Shown in pieces: positions 8,365 through 17,256 of a stretch of DNA of 50,253 bases. A model generated the notes under the pieces. The model saw only the letters and a list, made by a program, of their open reading frames with translations. It did not search any database and had not been told where the DNA came from. Both the position numbers and the translations under genes were made by a program. The DNA lies in contig DASUTC010000190.1 of assembly GCA_036374795.1 (NCBI GenBank), forward strand, positions 1 through 50,253, written 5' to 3'. This DNA comes from Herpetosiphonaceae bacterium (GTDB lineage: Bacteria > Chloroflexota > Chloroflexia > Chloroflexales > Kallotenuaceae). Each line of letters opens with the position of its first letter. Positions within the stretch are counted from its first letter, which is position 1.

Positions 8365-9062
8365 CGATCGACACATCGACAAACGATAGCGGCATCGCGC
8401 TCTACGACGAGCGCGTGCTGGCCGAGTGTGCGTGGCACTCGGAGCGGCGGCATGCAGAGCAAGTGCTGCCGATGATCGATGTGCTGCTGCGCAACCTCGA
8501 CGCGACGCCCGCCGATCTGACGGCGGTGGCGGTCGCGCTTGGTCCCGGCAGTTGGAGTGGCCTGCGGGTGGGCGTGAGCCTGGCAAAATCGCTGGTGTTC
8601 GCGCGCAGCCTGCCGCTGATCGGCGTGCCGACGCTGGATGTGCTGGCCTTTCCGCATCGTCACGGCGCGCTGCCCGTGGTGCCGATTGTGCGGCTGGGTC
8701 GCGACCGCTACGGCGCGGCGGTGTTCCGGCATACGACAGCCTGGGAGCAGATCGGGCCATTGTATAATCTAGCGCTTGAGGAGCTGCCCGGCATTGTCGA
8801 TGTCGGTCTGTTCTGCGGCGATGTCGATCAGGCGGCACGCGCGTTGCTGGTGGAACATCTGGGCGATGCGGCGTCGTTTGCGACTGGCACGGATAACGTG
8901 AGACGGCCAGCGGCGCTGGCTGAGCTAGCCTGGCAGCGCTTGCAGGCTGGCAGGGTGGACGATGTGACAATGCTTGAGCCGATCTATCTGGGGAGTCCGG
9001 TGAAAGAGAACAAAGCACAAAGAACAAAAAGCAAAGGGGAAGAACCAAGGGCCAAGCGCTAA
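8355..9062 (+). CDS. tsaB: tRNA threonylcarbamoyladenosine biosynthesis protein TsaB
   Basis: 235 residues. It begins MLLAIDTSTNDSGIAL, the ASKHA-fold start of TsaB, and contains the GPGSWSGLRVGVSLAKSL signature at about residues 60-77. TsaB is the scaffold partner of TsaD in t6A synthesis. It starts within the last codons of tsaE (10-bp overlap). The last 18 or so residues (ENKAQRTKSKGEEPRAKR) are strongly basic and are encoded by the intergenic heptamer repeat that begins at 9007. The natural end of the TsaB fold appears to be PIYLGSPVK, so the repeat has extended the protein. Confidence 0.92.
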   Translation: MLLAIDTSTNDSGIALYDERVLAECAWHSERRHAEQVLPMIDVLLRNLDATPADLTAVAVALGPGSWSGLRVGVSLAKSLVFARSLPLIGVPTLDVLAFPHRHGALPVVPIVRLGRDRYGAAVFRHTTAWEQIGPLYNLALEELPGIVDVGLFCGDVDQAARALLVEHLGDAASFATGTDNVRRPAALAELAWQRLQAGRVDDVTMLEPIYLGSPVKENKAQRTKSKGEEPRAKR

Positions 9063-9170
9063 GAACCGGGTGCCAGACCGGGTGCCCTTTGGGCATGGCA
9101 CCCGGTCTGGGCGCCCGGCGCACAAAGGGAAACTTTGAACTTGAAACTTTGAACTTGAAACTTTGAACTC
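9007..9170. repeat. Composite intergenic repeat: heptamer array, long palindrome, 14-nt direct repeats
   Basis: Three parts. From 9007 to 9069 there are nine back-to-back heptamers, beginning AGAACAA, AGCACAA, AGAACAA. From 9073 to 9110 there is a perfect 14-bp inverted repeat (CCAGACCGGGTGCC / GGCACCCGGTCTGG) around the 10-nt loop CTTTGGGCAT. From 9129 to 9170 a 14-nt unit GAAACTTTGAACTT occurs three times, the last ending in C. The start of the array codes for the end of TsaB, and the end of the element abuts the fhaA ribosome site. Related elements occur in at least eight other gaps of the window. Confidence 0.85.
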
Positions 9171-9187
9171 GAAAGGTGGAGGTTGGG

Positions 9188-9934
9188 GTGAGCGCACTAT
9201 CCCGATTTGAAGGCTTTATGGAAAGCGTCGTCGAGGGATCGGCCAAGCGGCTGTTCCGCTCGCCGATTACGGCGGCGGAGATCACGCGGCGGCTCGAACG
9301 GGCCATGGAAAGCCAACAAACGATTACCGTCGATCGGGTGATTGTGCCGAGCTTCTACCGGGCGTTTTTGAACCCCGAAGATTTCCGCGCGTTCGAGCCG
9401 ATCCAGGAAGAGCTGGAGCGCGAGATGGCGAACTACCTGCGCGATCTCGCTCGTGAGCGCGGCTTTACGCTCTTGCAGCATCCGGGCGTCGACGTCGCGC
9501 CCGATCCGGCGGTCGGTCGCCGCAGCATCCAGGTGGTTGCCGAGATGGCCGCAGCGCAGGCGCGCAGCAACAGCCTTGCCGAGGGGCTGGAGAGCACCCA
9601 GGTGATCCAGTCCAAGGGGCAGGCCGGGCAGCAGCAGGCGGGGCCGCGCGCGGATCTGGTCATGCAGACCGCCGCGGGCATGCATACGTTTCCGCTCGAA
9701 AGCAGCCTGGTGACGATTGGACGCGGCTTAAATAATGATATTATCTTGGAAGATCCGCGTATCTCGCGGCAGCACGCGCAGTTGCGCTATAAATCGCGGC
9801 GCTTCTTGATCGCCGATCAAGGATCAACCAATGGCACGTACGTCAATGGAACGGCGGTGACAACCGAGCATGTGCTGCGCGACGGCGATATTGTCTCGCT
9901 GGGCGGCCTGGAGTTGATCTTTCAGCAGCGTTAG
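9188..9934 (+). CDS. fhaA: FhaA-like protein: DUF3662 N-domain plus C-terminal FHA domain
   Basis: 248 residues from a GTG start with AGGTGGAGG six bases upstream. The N-terminus (SALSRFEGFMESVVEGSAKRLF) matches the DUF3662 domain of FhaA. A flexible linker spans about 120-155. The C-terminal FHA domain, about 160-248, shows the conserved GRGLNNDIIL, RISRQHAQL and STNGTYVNG motifs used to bind phosphothreonine. In Actinobacteria FhaA binds phosphorylated partners that control cell wall synthesis and division. fhaB follows 72 bp downstream. The usual neighbours (a Ser/Thr kinase, PP2C phosphatase, RodA and a penicillin-binding protein) are not in this window. Confidence 0.88.
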   Translation: MSALSRFEGFMESVVEGSAKRLFRSPITAAEITRRLERAMESQQTITVDRVIVPSFYRAFLNPEDFRAFEPIQEELEREMANYLRDLARERGFTLLQHPGVDVAPDPAVGRRSIQVVAEMAAAQARSNSLAEGLESTQVIQSKGQAGQQQAGPRADLVMQTAAGMHTFPLESSLVTIGRGLNNDIILEDPRISRQHAQLRYKSRRFLIADQGSTNGTYVNGTAVTTEHVLRDGDIVSLGGLELIFQQR

Positions 9935-10006
9935 CGCGGTGAGTCGTAGGGGATGCGTCGATCCTGGCGCTCTCGTGGAGCGCTGCGTTGAAGCCTTTGG
10001 GAGTGT

Positions 10007-10453
10007 ATGGACATCGGCAACCTTTCGATCGAATTTATCATCCTGGCACTGCGGATCGCAGTGGTCTTTTTGTTGTACCTGTTTCTGTATCAGGTGCTGC
10101 GGACGATTACTCGTGAGCTGCGGACGGCAGGAGCGGAGACGACGCCCGCCTCGCAGTATGGCTACCTGACGGTGATCAATCCAGGGCAGAGCGGCCTGCC
10201 GCCGGGCAAGAAGTTTCCGCTCAATCAGGTCAACACGATCGGGCGGGCGATGACCAACGACATTCCGCTCAACGACTCGTTTCTATCGGGCGAGCACGCG
10301 CTGCTGGAGTGGGACGGCAATACCTGGATCGTCGAGGATCTGGGCAGCACCAACGGCTCGTGGCTCAACGGTCGTGAGCTTGATCAGCCAATGGCGCTGA
10401 GCTATGGCGACGTGATTCAGGTCGGCCATGTCGAGCTGAAGCTGTCGCGCTGA
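10007..10453 (+). CDS. fhaB: FhaB-like membrane-anchored FHA domain protein
   Basis: 148 residues. One N-terminal transmembrane helix (about residues 9-30, IILALRIAVVFLLYLFLYQV) anchors a cytoplasmic FHA domain (about 65-148). That domain contains GRAMTNDIPL, FLSGEHALLE and STNGSWLNGRELD. It reads phosphothreonine marks set by Ser/Thr kinases. The layout of short anchor, linker and FHA matches FhaB/FipA of Actinobacteria, where it takes part in division. It is probably co-transcribed with fhaA. Confidence 0.87.
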   Translation: MDIGNLSIEFIILALRIAVVFLLYLFLYQVLRTITRELRTAGAETTPASQYGYLTVINPGQSGLPPGKKFPLNQVNTIGRAMTNDIPLNDSFLSGEHALLEWDGNTWIVEDLGSTNGSWLNGRELDQPMALSYGDVIQVGHVELKLSR

Positions 10454-10513
10454 TGGGTGATCAAGGAACCTGTGCGGAGATAGCATGTGCTGATCCAGGC
10501 CAGGAACAAGGAC

Positions 10514-10534
10514 TGTTTGGGAGCGTTTCCCAAA
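10514..10534 (+). terminator. Possible terminator after fhaB
   Basis: Inverted repeat GTTTGGGA / TCCCAAAC with a 5-nt loop, 60 bp past the fhaB stop and upstream of the nuo promoter. There is no T tract, so the call is tentative. Confidence 0.45.
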
Positions 10535-10599
10535 CCCCGGCCTGACGACGAGCCGCTTTTGCAATAGCAGCGGCACTTGTGAAATTGATTATCATCTGT

Positions 10600-10629
10600 T
10601 TGCAAGCAAAAAGTAGTATGTGATACAAT
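10600..10629 (+). promoter_or_regulatory. Promoter of the nuo operon
   Basis: TTGCAA (10600-10605), 18-bp spacer, TACAAT (10624-10629) preceded by TGA, an extended -10. The expected start point is near 10636, leaving a leader of about 87 nt before nuoA. Confidence 0.75.
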
Positions 10630-10655
10630 GCACATAGTCCTTATAGAGTCCTGAT

Positions 10656-10690
10656 AGAGCGATGTGGCCCAATATCCATACGCTCTTTTT
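10656..10690 (+). terminator. Terminator-like hairpin in the nuo leader (possible attenuator)
   Basis: AGAGCG (10656-10661) pairs with CGCTCT (10681-10686). After one bulged A the stem continues as TGTGG / CCATA, giving about 11 bp. TTTTT runs to 10690. It lies between the nuo promoter and the nuoA ribosome site, where an intrinsic terminator would act as an attenuator. Confidence 0.55.
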
Positions 10691-10722
10691 GCTTGTCGAG
10701 GAGTCCTAAAGGAGTTGCCATT

Positions 10723-11079
10723 TTGCTGTCCAATTATGCGTTCATCGGCATCTTCACCATCGCGGCGATAACATTCCCCCTGTTGCCGCTCATTATTTCA
10801 TGGCTCGTCCGGCCCAAGCGCCCTACCCCGATCAAGCAGAGCACGTACGAGTGCGGCCTGGAAGCGATCGGCGACATCTGGGTGCAGTTCAAAGTGCAGT
10901 ACTATCTGTACGCGCTGGCATTCGTCGTCTTCGACATTGAAACAGTCTATTTGTATCCCTGGGCGGTGGCCTACAACCAGCTTGGCCTCTTTGCTCTGAT
11001 CGAGATGGCAGTATTCTTGCTGATCCTGGTAGCCGGGCTGGTGTATGCGTGGCGCAAGGGCGCGTTGGAGTGGCTATAA
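10723..11079 (+). CDS. nuoA: NADH-quinone oxidoreductase subunit A
   Basis: 118 residues from a TTG start with AAAGGAG eight bases upstream; a TTG ten codons earlier lacks a ribosome site. NuoA is a small three-helix membrane subunit of complex I at the junction of the membrane and peripheral arms. The family signature between helices 1 and 2 is present ([14 protein letters not shown], with the conserved Cys and Glu), followed by the [15 protein letters not shown] motif of helix 2. It is the first gene of a 12-gene operon running to 24701. Confidence 0.95.
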   Translation: MLSNYAFIGIFTIAAITFPLLPLIISWLVRPKRPTPIKQSTYECGLEAIGDIWVQFKVQYYLYALAFVVFDIETVYLYPWAVAYNQLGLFALIEMAVFLLILVAGLVYAWRKGALEWL

Positions 11080-11082
11080 CGA

Positions 11083-11160
11083 CAGAACAAAGAACAACAC
11101 AACAAAGAACAGAGGGTTTTCGATTTTGTTCTTTGTGCTCTGCTCTTTGTTCTCTGCTAG
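11083..11160. repeat. Heptamer-repeat hairpin between nuoA and nuoB
   Basis: The left side contains AGAACAA units. The right side is a heptamer series TTGTTCT, TTGTGCT, CTGCTCT, TTGTTCT, CTGCTAG. Positions 11101-11114 pair with 11138-11151 at 13 of 14 bases, so the nuo transcript would fold into a hairpin here. Confidence 0.8.
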
Positions 11161-11173
11161 GTGAACAAACATT

Positions 11174-11971
11174 ATGACTTCTGCCCCAAAAGATTATGAT
11201 GCGATGACAGACGAAGAGGTGCAGCTAGAGCTTGAGCAGCAGGGTGTGCTGCTGACCAGCGTCAACTGGCTGTACAACTGGGGTCGGCGCTCGTCGGTCT
11301 GGCCGATGCTCTTCGGCCTGGCCTGCTGCGCGATCGAGATGATCGCGTCGGCGACCTCACGCTACGACATTGCGCGCTTCGGCTCGGAGCTGTTTCGCGC
11401 CTCGCCGCGTCAGGCCGACGTGATGATCGTGTCGGGAACGGTGACGAAGAAGATGGTGCCGCAGATCGTCCGGCTCTACAACCAGATGCCGGAGCCGAAA
11501 TGGGTAATCTCGATGGGCGCGTGCGCCACGTCGGGCGGCCCCTTCCGCGACGGCTACAACGTGGTGCGCGGCGTCGATCTGTATGTGCCGGTAGACGTGT
11601 ACATTCCGGGCTGCCCGCCGCGCCCTGAGGCGCTGCTGCATGCGCTGATCACGCTTCAGGAGCAGATCGACGAGGAGAAGATCAGCAAAGTGCGCTGGTA
11701 CGACAAGCTCAAGAGCGGCAGCACCGACTATCCGGTGCCGCAGTTCGGCGCGCACGGCCTGATGGTCGCGGGGATCGACGGCGTGGCCGATCCGGTCGGC
11801 GGCACGCCCCAGATGATGCCGTTCGTCAGCCCGGCGCTGGGCGGCAAGGGCGAGCGCCACACCGATCCGCGCGTGCTTGAGGGCAACCTGCCCAAGGGCT
11901 TGATCGGCGAGATCATCGGCAAGCGGCAGACGCCAGGATTGCCGGAGGAGGACCGCGATGTCGTTGCTTAG
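11174..11971 (+). CDS. nuoB: NADH-quinone oxidoreductase subunit B
   Basis: 265 residues. NuoB holds iron-sulphur cluster N2, the last electron carrier before quinone. The ligand set is visible: the tandem cysteines in [10 protein letters not shown], the cysteine in [13 protein letters not shown], and the final one in [14 protein letters not shown]. The protein is about 80 residues longer than the short bacterial NuoB. The extra part is a Gly/Pro-rich C-terminal tail (after about residue 180) with no recognised domain. It overlaps nuoC by 14 bp, so the two are translationally coupled. Confidence 0.95.
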   Translation: MTSAPKDYDAMTDEEVQLELEQQGVLLTSVNWLYNWGRRSSVWPMLFGLACCAIEMIASATSRYDIARFGSELFRASPRQADVMIVSGTVTKKMVPQIVRLYNQMPEPKWVISMGACATSGGPFRDGYNVVRGVDLYVPVDVYIPGCPPRPEALLHALITLQEQIDEEKISKVRWYDKLKSGSTDYPVPQFGAHGLMVAGIDGVADPVGGTPQMMPFVSPALGGKGERHTDPRVLEGNLPKGLIGEIIGKRQTPGLPEEDRDVVA

Positions 11972-12608
11972 CAAAGGCGAGCTGCGCGCGATCCTTGAGC
12001 GCGATCTTCCGGGCGTGATTGCTCCGCCGCTCAGGCCGACACGCACCAACGGGCACGGCTCGCACCAGCAGGACGTGCAAGAAGATGCCGCCGAGACGAC
12101 GGGCGATACGACGCCAGCGCCGCGCGACAGCGACTCTGCCGCTGCCAAGGGCGCGAAGTCCCAGGAGTCGCACAGGCCGCTGCCGCAGTTGAACGACGAC
12201 GACGCGGTAGTAGTTGCCGAGCGTCTGCCGGAGGTGCTATCGTTTATGCGCGAGCGGCTGGGCTACCAGTATCTATCGCACATCACGGCGGTCGACTATC
12301 TGGAGTACGGCGTGATCGAGGTGATCTATCATCTCTTCCGCATCGAGGGCGGCCCAGGGCAGATGGTGCGGGTGCGGGCGCCGCGTGAGAACCCGGTGAT
12401 CCCGTCGATCACGCCGATCTGGCCGGGCGCGAACCTGCAAGAGCGCGAGGCGTGGGACCTGTACGGCGTGCAGTTCCCCGGCCATCCGTATCACAAGCGC
12501 GTCTATATGTGGGAAGAGTTCGAGGGCCACCCGATGCGCAAGGACTTCGAGAAGATCGGCGATGCCTACTACCACTTCAAGTGGAAGGGGGAAGAGGAAG
12601 AAGAGTAG
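11958..12608 (+). CDS. nuoC: NADH-quinone oxidoreductase subunit C
   Basis: 216 residues. NuoC is a peripheral-arm subunit that packs against NuoD. The 30-kDa subunit domain spans about residues 85-205 and contains [19 protein letters not shown], the family signature. An N-terminal segment of about 60 residues (about 25-80) is low-complexity, rich in Asp, Glu, Ser, Thr and His, and not part of the usual fold. nuoC is separate from nuoD here, not fused as in E. coli. It starts inside nuoB. Confidence 0.94.
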   Translation: MSLLSKGELRAILERDLPGVIAPPLRPTRTNGHGSHQQDVQEDAAETTGDTTPAPRDSDSAAAKGAKSQESHRPLPQLNDDDAVVVAERLPEVLSFMRERLGYQYLSHITAVDYLEYGVIEVIYHLFRIEGGPGQMVRVRAPRENPVIPSITPIWPGANLQEREAWDLYGVQFPGHPYHKRVYMWEEFEGHPMRKDFEKIGDAYYHFKWKGEEEEE

Positions 12609-12653
12609 CTGCGACGTATGCAGCCGCTTCTTATCTTCTCGGAACGAAAAGCT

Positions 12654-13778
12654 ATGCTGAAAACAGAAGAACTACAGATAAATATCGGCCCGCAGCACCC
12701 GTCGACGCACGGCGTGTTCCGCATGGTCGCGACGATCGACGGCGAGACTGTGGTGCATCTGGAGCCGGTCTTTGGCTACCTGCACCGCAACCACGAGCAG
12801 CTCGGCGAGGTCTTTACCTATCTCCAGATCGTCCCGTTCACCGATCGACTCGACTACTTCAACTCGATGATCAACGAGCACGGCTTCTGCATGGCGGTCG
12901 AGAAGCTGGCGGGCATTGAGGTGCCGGAGCGCGCCGAGTACATCCGGGTGATCATGGATGAGCTGTCGCGGATTCTGAACCACGCGACGGCGCTGGGCTT
13001 CTTGCTCAACGACATGGGCGCGTGGCAGACGCCGCTGCTCTACGGTATGCGCCAGCGCGAGATGATCATGGACATCTTCGAGTCGCTGGGCGGCTCGCGC
13101 ATGATGTGTAACTACTTCCGCTTCGGCGGCCTGGTGCGCGATCTCACGCCTGCGGTGCTGGAGCAGATCAACCTGCTGATGGAGCAGTTGCCGAGCTTCT
13201 TCGAGGAGTTCGAGCGGCTGCTGAGCGGCAACGAGATCCTGCTGACGCGCGCCCGTGGCGTCGGCATCCTGCCCAAGGAGCTGGCGGTTTCGTACAGCGT
13301 CACCGGGCCGGTGCTGCGCGCCTCAGGTATTGCCTACGATGTGCGCAAGGCCGAGCCGTACTCGATCTACGATCGCTTCACCTTCGATATTCCGATCGGC
13401 ACCGTCGGCGATGTCTATGATCGCTACCTGGTGCGGATCGAGGAGATGCGCCAGAGCTACCGCATCTTGCAGCAGGCGATCAAGGATCTGCCCAATGCCG
13501 AGGGCTCGTACATCAACCAGGCGATGAAGGCCGCCTCGAAGCAGCAAAGCCTGAAACCGGCGGTCGGCGAGGCATACGCGCGGGTCGAGTCGCCCAAGGG
13601 CGAGCTCGGCTACTACCTCGTCAGCAACGGCGGCAGCTCGGCCTACCGCTATAAGATTCGTGCCCCAAGCTTTATTAACCTGTCGGGTCTGAACGACATG
13701 TGTCGCGGCCATAAAGTCGCCGACGTGGTCGTGATCCTGGGTAGTATCGATATTGTGATGGGAGAAGTCGATCGATGA
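12654..13778 (+). CDS. nuoD: NADH-quinone oxidoreductase subunit D
   Basis: 374 residues. NuoD lines the quinone-binding pocket. It begins [20 protein letters not shown], and the His in GPQHPSTHG is the loop that contacts quinone. The C-terminus IVMGEVDR is the conserved end of the family, related to [NiFe]-hydrogenase large subunits but without metal-binding cysteines. I chose the ATG at 12654 because the family start is close to the GPQHPSTHG motif. An in-frame ATG at 12618 would add 12 residues. The stop overlaps the start of nuoI. Confidence 0.95.
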   Translation: MLKTEELQINIGPQHPSTHGVFRMVATIDGETVVHLEPVFGYLHRNHEQLGEVFTYLQIVPFTDRLDYFNSMINEHGFCMAVEKLAGIEVPERAEYIRVIMDELSRILNHATALGFLLNDMGAWQTPLLYGMRQREMIMDIFESLGGSRMMCNYFRFGGLVRDLTPAVLEQINLLMEQLPSFFEEFERLLSGNEILLTRARGVGILPKELAVSYSVTGPVLRASGIAYDVRKAEPYSIYDRFTFDIPIGTVGDVYDRYLVRIEEMRQSYRILQQAIKDLPNAEGSYINQAMKAASKQQSLKPAVGEAYARVESPKGELGYYLVSNGGSSAYRYKIRAPSFINLSGLNDMCRGHKVADVVVILGSIDIVMGEVDR

Positions 13779-14818
13779 CCGTGACGCCCCAAACACATAC
13801 GCCGACACAGACGGCTGCGCTTGCGAACGGCGGCGGGGTCGTCGTGGTCCGGCGCAACGACGATCAGGTCCGGGTCGGTCAGGGTATGCTCAAGGGCATG
13901 CTGACCGTGATCCGGCACTTCGGCAAGTCGTTCACCTCATACGGCGACGACAAGAACGATAACACCGGCATGTTTACAGTGCAGTATCCCGAAGAGCGCA
14001 TGGCGCTGCCCGAAGCATTCCGCAACATGCCGATCCTGCTCTACGACGATAAGACCGGCCACGAGCTGTGTACCTCGTGCTTTCAGTGCGAGCGGATCTG
14101 CCCGCCCAAGGTGATCCATATCACCCAGGCGACCGATCCGAGCACCGGCAAGGCGGTGCCAGCGGCGTCGGAGTTCGTGATCGAGTACGACTCGTGCATG
14201 AGCTGCGGCTACTGCGCCGAGGTCTGCCCCTTCGACGCGATCAAGATGGACCACCACTACGAGCTGTCCACGCCCGATCACCTGAGCATGGACGTGGCTA
14301 AGGCGGACTTGAATCGCCCGATCTCGTACTACCAGACGATCGCGCCGAACTTCTGGGCCGAGGTCGAGGCCAGCGCGATGAAGAAGCTGCAAAACAACAT
14401 CAAGCGTCGCCCCGGCACGATCGGCGTCGCGCCGCACATGATCGGCAGGGCTCAGCAGGCTGCGCCCGCCGCAGCCGGTGGCGCTGCCAGAGCGGCAGTT
14501 GCCAAGCCAGCCGCGCCGGTCGCCGCGATCGGCAAGAATATGCCGCCGGAGAAGGTGGCTCGGCTGGAGGCGATCCGCGCCGCCAAGCGCGGCGGAGCCA
14601 GCGCGCCGGTCGCCGCCGTCGACACGGCTCCGGTGCCGTCGGCTGAGGCGCTGGACGGGCAGACAGCCGCAGAGCAGGGCACGCACATGGCCGAGTCGCA
14701 GGGCGGCGCGCCCGCCGCAAGCGGGCCGGTCGCAGCGCCGGGCAAGAATATGTCTGCCGAAAAACTGGCGCGGTTGGAAGCGATTCGCGCGGCGAAGCGA
14801 GCACAGCAAGGAGAATAG
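13775..14818 (+). CDS. nuoI: NADH-quinone oxidoreductase subunit I with long repeated tail
   Basis: 347 residues, about twice the usual length. The core carries two [4Fe-4S] motifs: Cys99, 102, 105 and 109 ([12 protein letters not shown]), and Cys141, 144, 147 and 151 ([12 protein letters not shown]). They bind clusters N6a and N6b on the path to NuoB. From about residue 215 a tail rich in Ala, Gly and Pro follows. It contains a 20-residue motif twice, at 253-272 and 323-342, of the form [20 protein letters not shown] (17 of 20 identical). Many codons differ between the copies. It overlaps nuoD by 4 bp (ATGA). Confidence 0.93.
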   Translation: MTVTPQTHTPTQTAALANGGGVVVVRRNDDQVRVGQGMLKGMLTVIRHFGKSFTSYGDDKNDNTGMFTVQYPEERMALPEAFRNMPILLYDDKTGHELCTSCFQCERICPPKVIHITQATDPSTGKAVPAASEFVIEYDSCMSCGYCAEVCPFDAIKMDHHYELSTPDHLSMDVAKADLNRPISYYQTIAPNFWAEVEASAMKKLQNNIKRRPGTIGVAPHMIGRAQQAAPAAAGGAARAAVAKPAAPVAAIGKNMPPEKVARLEAIRAAKRGGASAPVAAVDTAPVPSAEALDGQTAAEQGTHMAESQGGAPAASGPVAAPGKNMSAEKLARLEAIRAAKRAQQGE

Positions 14819-14825
14819 ATACACC

Positions 14826-16028
14826 ATGCAGGCATTGTGGAATGCTATCTTTGGCGAAGGCTGGCTCGCAAATCTCGCGACCTACATCACGATCTCGACC
14901 GCGATCCTGATCGTAGGGCCGGTGATGATGATGCTCTTCACCTGGATCGAGCGGCGCGGCATCGCCTATATGCAGGATCGCAAAGGGCCGAACCGCGTTG
15001 GCCCGTTCGGCCTGTTCCAGCCGATTGCCGAGGCGATCAAAACCATGACCAAAGAGGACATCACGCCGGCGGGCGCTGACCGCTGGGTGCATTTCCTCGC
15101 GCCGGTCGTAGTCATGTTCGCGACGATCATGACGTTCGCGGTGATCCCGTGGGGTAATCTGGTGCCGGTCGACATCAACATCGGCGTGCTCTTCATCGTG
15201 GCAATCGGCGCGATGCACACGCTCGGCATGCTCATGGCGGGCTGGGGATCCAACAACAAGTTTGCGCTGCTCGGCGGCATGCGCGCGGCGGCGCAGATGA
15301 TCTCGTACGAGATTCCGCAGGTCATGTCGCTGGTGTCGATCGTGATGCTGGTGGGCACGATGAGCGTCCGAACGATCGTCGAGAATCAGCGCGACTGGTT
15401 CGGCTTCGGCTGGTACGTCTTCACGCCGATCGGCCTGCTGGCGTTCATCATCTTCTGGATCTCGTCGCTGGCGGAGGGCGAGCGCACGCCCTTCGATATT
15501 CCTGAGGCCGACTCGGAGATCGTCGCGGGGTATATGACCGAGTATTCAGGCATGAAGTTCGCGGTCTTCTATCTGGCGCAGTACATGACCAACCTGGCGA
15601 TCTGCGCGGTGGCGGCGGCGGTCTTCCTCGGCGGCGGCGCGGGACCCGGCTCGTCGATTCAGGGCGGCCTGGGCACGTTCCTGTCGGTGATCTACTTCTT
15701 GATCAAGACCATCGGTTTGTTCTTTTTGATGGTCTGGATTCGCGGCACGTTTCCACGGCTGCGCATCGATCAACTGATGGCCTTCGCCTGGAAGTTTCTG
15801 CTGCCGCTGGCGCTGATCAACATCTTCAGCACGAGCCTATGGATCGCGATCACGCGCTGGGGTGTCGAGCAGGGCATGGGCGTTGTGGATGGCATGGATT
15901 ATCCGGTGCGGCTGGCGATTGCCTTCGCTGTCACCGGCGTGATCAACGTCGTGTCGTTCTTGCTGCTGGTGCGCATGAATACCAGCCGGGGCGCGATGAG
16001 CTATCAGACCAGTCCGTCGGGTGTGTAG
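14826..16028 (+). CDS. nuoH: NADH-quinone oxidoreductase subunit H
   Basis: 400 residues, eight-helix membrane subunit that closes the quinone chamber and links it to the proton channels. Signatures include FTWIERRGIAYMQDRKGPNRVG (its core ERRGIAYMQDRKGPNRVG is near residues 40-57) and SSLAEGERTPFDIPEADSE (its core AEGERTPFDIPE is near 218). I chose the ATG at 14826 with AAGGAG upstream. The frame is open far upstream but that part overlaps nuoI in another frame. Confidence 0.95.
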   Translation: MQALWNAIFGEGWLANLATYITISTAILIVGPVMMMLFTWIERRGIAYMQDRKGPNRVGPFGLFQPIAEAIKTMTKEDITPAGADRWVHFLAPVVVMFATIMTFAVIPWGNLVPVDINIGVLFIVAIGAMHTLGMLMAGWGSNNKFALLGGMRAAAQMISYEIPQVMSLVSIVMLVGTMSVRTIVENQRDWFGFGWYVFTPIGLLAFIIFWISSLAEGERTPFDIPEADSEIVAGYMTEYSGMKFAVFYLAQYMTNLAICAVAAAVFLGGGAGPGSSIQGGLGTFLSVIYFLIKTIGLFFLMVWIRGTFPRLRIDQLMAFAWKFLLPLALINIFSTSLWIAITRWGVEQGMGVVDGMDYPVRLAIAFAVTGVINVVSFLLLVRMNTSRGAMSYQTSPSGV

Positions 16029-16183
16029 CGGGTTCGCAGAGAGCCAGGGGCGGCGCGCTCCTGGCTTCGGCGTGTCTGCTAGAGACAGCATCGTTCCGTG
16101 GTACAATCGCGCCGCAAACAAAAGGAAATACACAACGTTTGTGCAGCGCCCCTGGTGCGTTCGCCGCAAACCGAGGAGTGTGC

Positions 16184-16912
16184 ATGGATTTCATTATTGG
16201 TCTGATTTTCTGGATTCTGGCGGGGCTGATCTTATTCTCCGGCCTGATGGTGGTCACGGTTAAAAACATCATCCACGCAGCCCTGTGGCTGATCGCCTCG
16301 TTTGCCGGCGTCGCAGCGTTCTATTTCTTGCTGGAAGCGCCGTTCATCGGGGTGGTGCAGATCTTGGTCTACACCGGGGCGATCTCGATCCTGGTTTTGT
16401 TCGCCATCATGTTGACGCGGCAAGTCACCGGCGAGGGAACGCGCCAGCTCTTCGAGCGCTGGTGGGTCGCCGCGCTGGTCGCCGTTGCGCTCTTCGGCGC
16501 GGTGATCGTGCCGGGGCTTTGGTCGCCGGAGCTGCCGGTGCAGCAGCCCAACCAGCCGACGTACTGGCCGCAGACGGATCTGATCGCGCAGCAGCCAGCC
16601 GCCAGCCCCGCGCCGGACGCGCAGCCGCTCGCAAGCCCCCCATCGATCGCGGGAGCGTTCGAGATCGGGCGGTCGTTCATGGCCGAGTACCTGATCCCGT
16701 TCGAGGTTTCGTCGATCCTGCTGCTGGTCGCGCTGATCGGCGCGATCGTGATCGCCTATGAGGAGCGTACGCGCCGCCGCCGCATCCTGACACTGGCCGA
16801 AGAGGCCGAGCTGCGGCGCTCGCTCACCGGCCTGGGCCTGGAGCGTCCCGTCCAGGCGACCGGCAACGTGCCGCAGGGTACGTCCGACGCGGGGACGGCG
16901 GAGCGAAGATAG
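16184..16912 (+). CDS. nuoJ: NADH-quinone oxidoreductase subunit J
   Basis: 242 residues from an ATG preceded by GAGGAG. NuoJ is a five-helix membrane subunit. The conserved helix-3 region is present (VQILVYTGAISILVLFAIML, about residues 57-76), including the pi-bulge segment that couples quinone chemistry to proton transfer. An Ala/Pro/Gln-rich loop (about 120-155) lies between helices 4 and 5. A charged C-terminal extension of about 50 residues follows the last helix. The 155-bp gap upstream holds no other gene. Confidence 0.92.
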   Translation: MDFIIGLIFWILAGLILFSGLMVVTVKNIIHAALWLIASFAGVAAFYFLLEAPFIGVVQILVYTGAISILVLFAIMLTRQVTGEGTRQLFERWWVAALVAVALFGAVIVPGLWSPELPVQQPNQPTYWPQTDLIAQQPAASPAPDAQPLASPPSIAGAFEIGRSFMAEYLIPFEVSSILLLVALIGAIVIAYEERTRRRRILTLAEEAELRRSLTGLGLERPVQATGNVPQGTSDAGTAERR

Positions 16913-16924
16913 GAGCCTATACTG

Positions 16925-17254
16925 ATGAATCATTCGATTGTGACAGCAATGCCGCTCGAAGCGATCCTGACCGTCGCGGGTGGCCTCTTCTGTATCGGCT
17001 TGTTTGGAGCGCTCTCTCGCCGCAACACTGTTGGGATTTTGATGGGCGTCGAGCTGATGCTGAACGCCGTCAATATCAACCTGATCGCGTTCTGGCGCTA
17101 CCTGGAGCCTGCCAACACCAGCGGCCTGATCTTCGCGATCATCGCGATCACGGTCGCGGCGGCGGAGGCGGCGGTCGGCCTGGCGATGGTGATCGCGATG
17201 TACCGCACGCGCATGACGATCAATGCGGATGAAGTAGATACGATGAAAGGCTAG
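16925..17254 (+). CDS. nuoK: NADH-quinone oxidoreductase subunit K
   Basis: 109 residues, three transmembrane helices. NuoK is a small antiporter-like subunit in the proton path. The conserved glutamates are in GILMGVELMLNAVNINLIAF (helix 2) and in the AAAEAAVGLA segment (helix 3). The ATG at 16925 has TAGGAG about eight bases upstream. An internal Met9 is an alternative start. It follows nuoJ by 12 bp. Confidence 0.95.
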   Translation: MNHSIVTAMPLEAILTVAGGLFCIGLFGALSRRNTVGILMGVELMLNAVNINLIAFWRYLEPANTSGLIFAIIAITVAAAEAAVGLAMVIAMYRTRMTINADEVDTMKG

Positions 17255-17256
17255 AT

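Noticed and set aside
9007-9069. CRISPR-like array
   Set aside because: Units are 7 nt and contiguous with no spacers, and no cas genes are present, so it is a tandem repeat and not a CRISPR.
16081-16110. Internal promoter between nuoH and nuoJ
   Set aside because: TACAAT at 16102 is a fair -10, but no acceptable -35 is found at the right distance.
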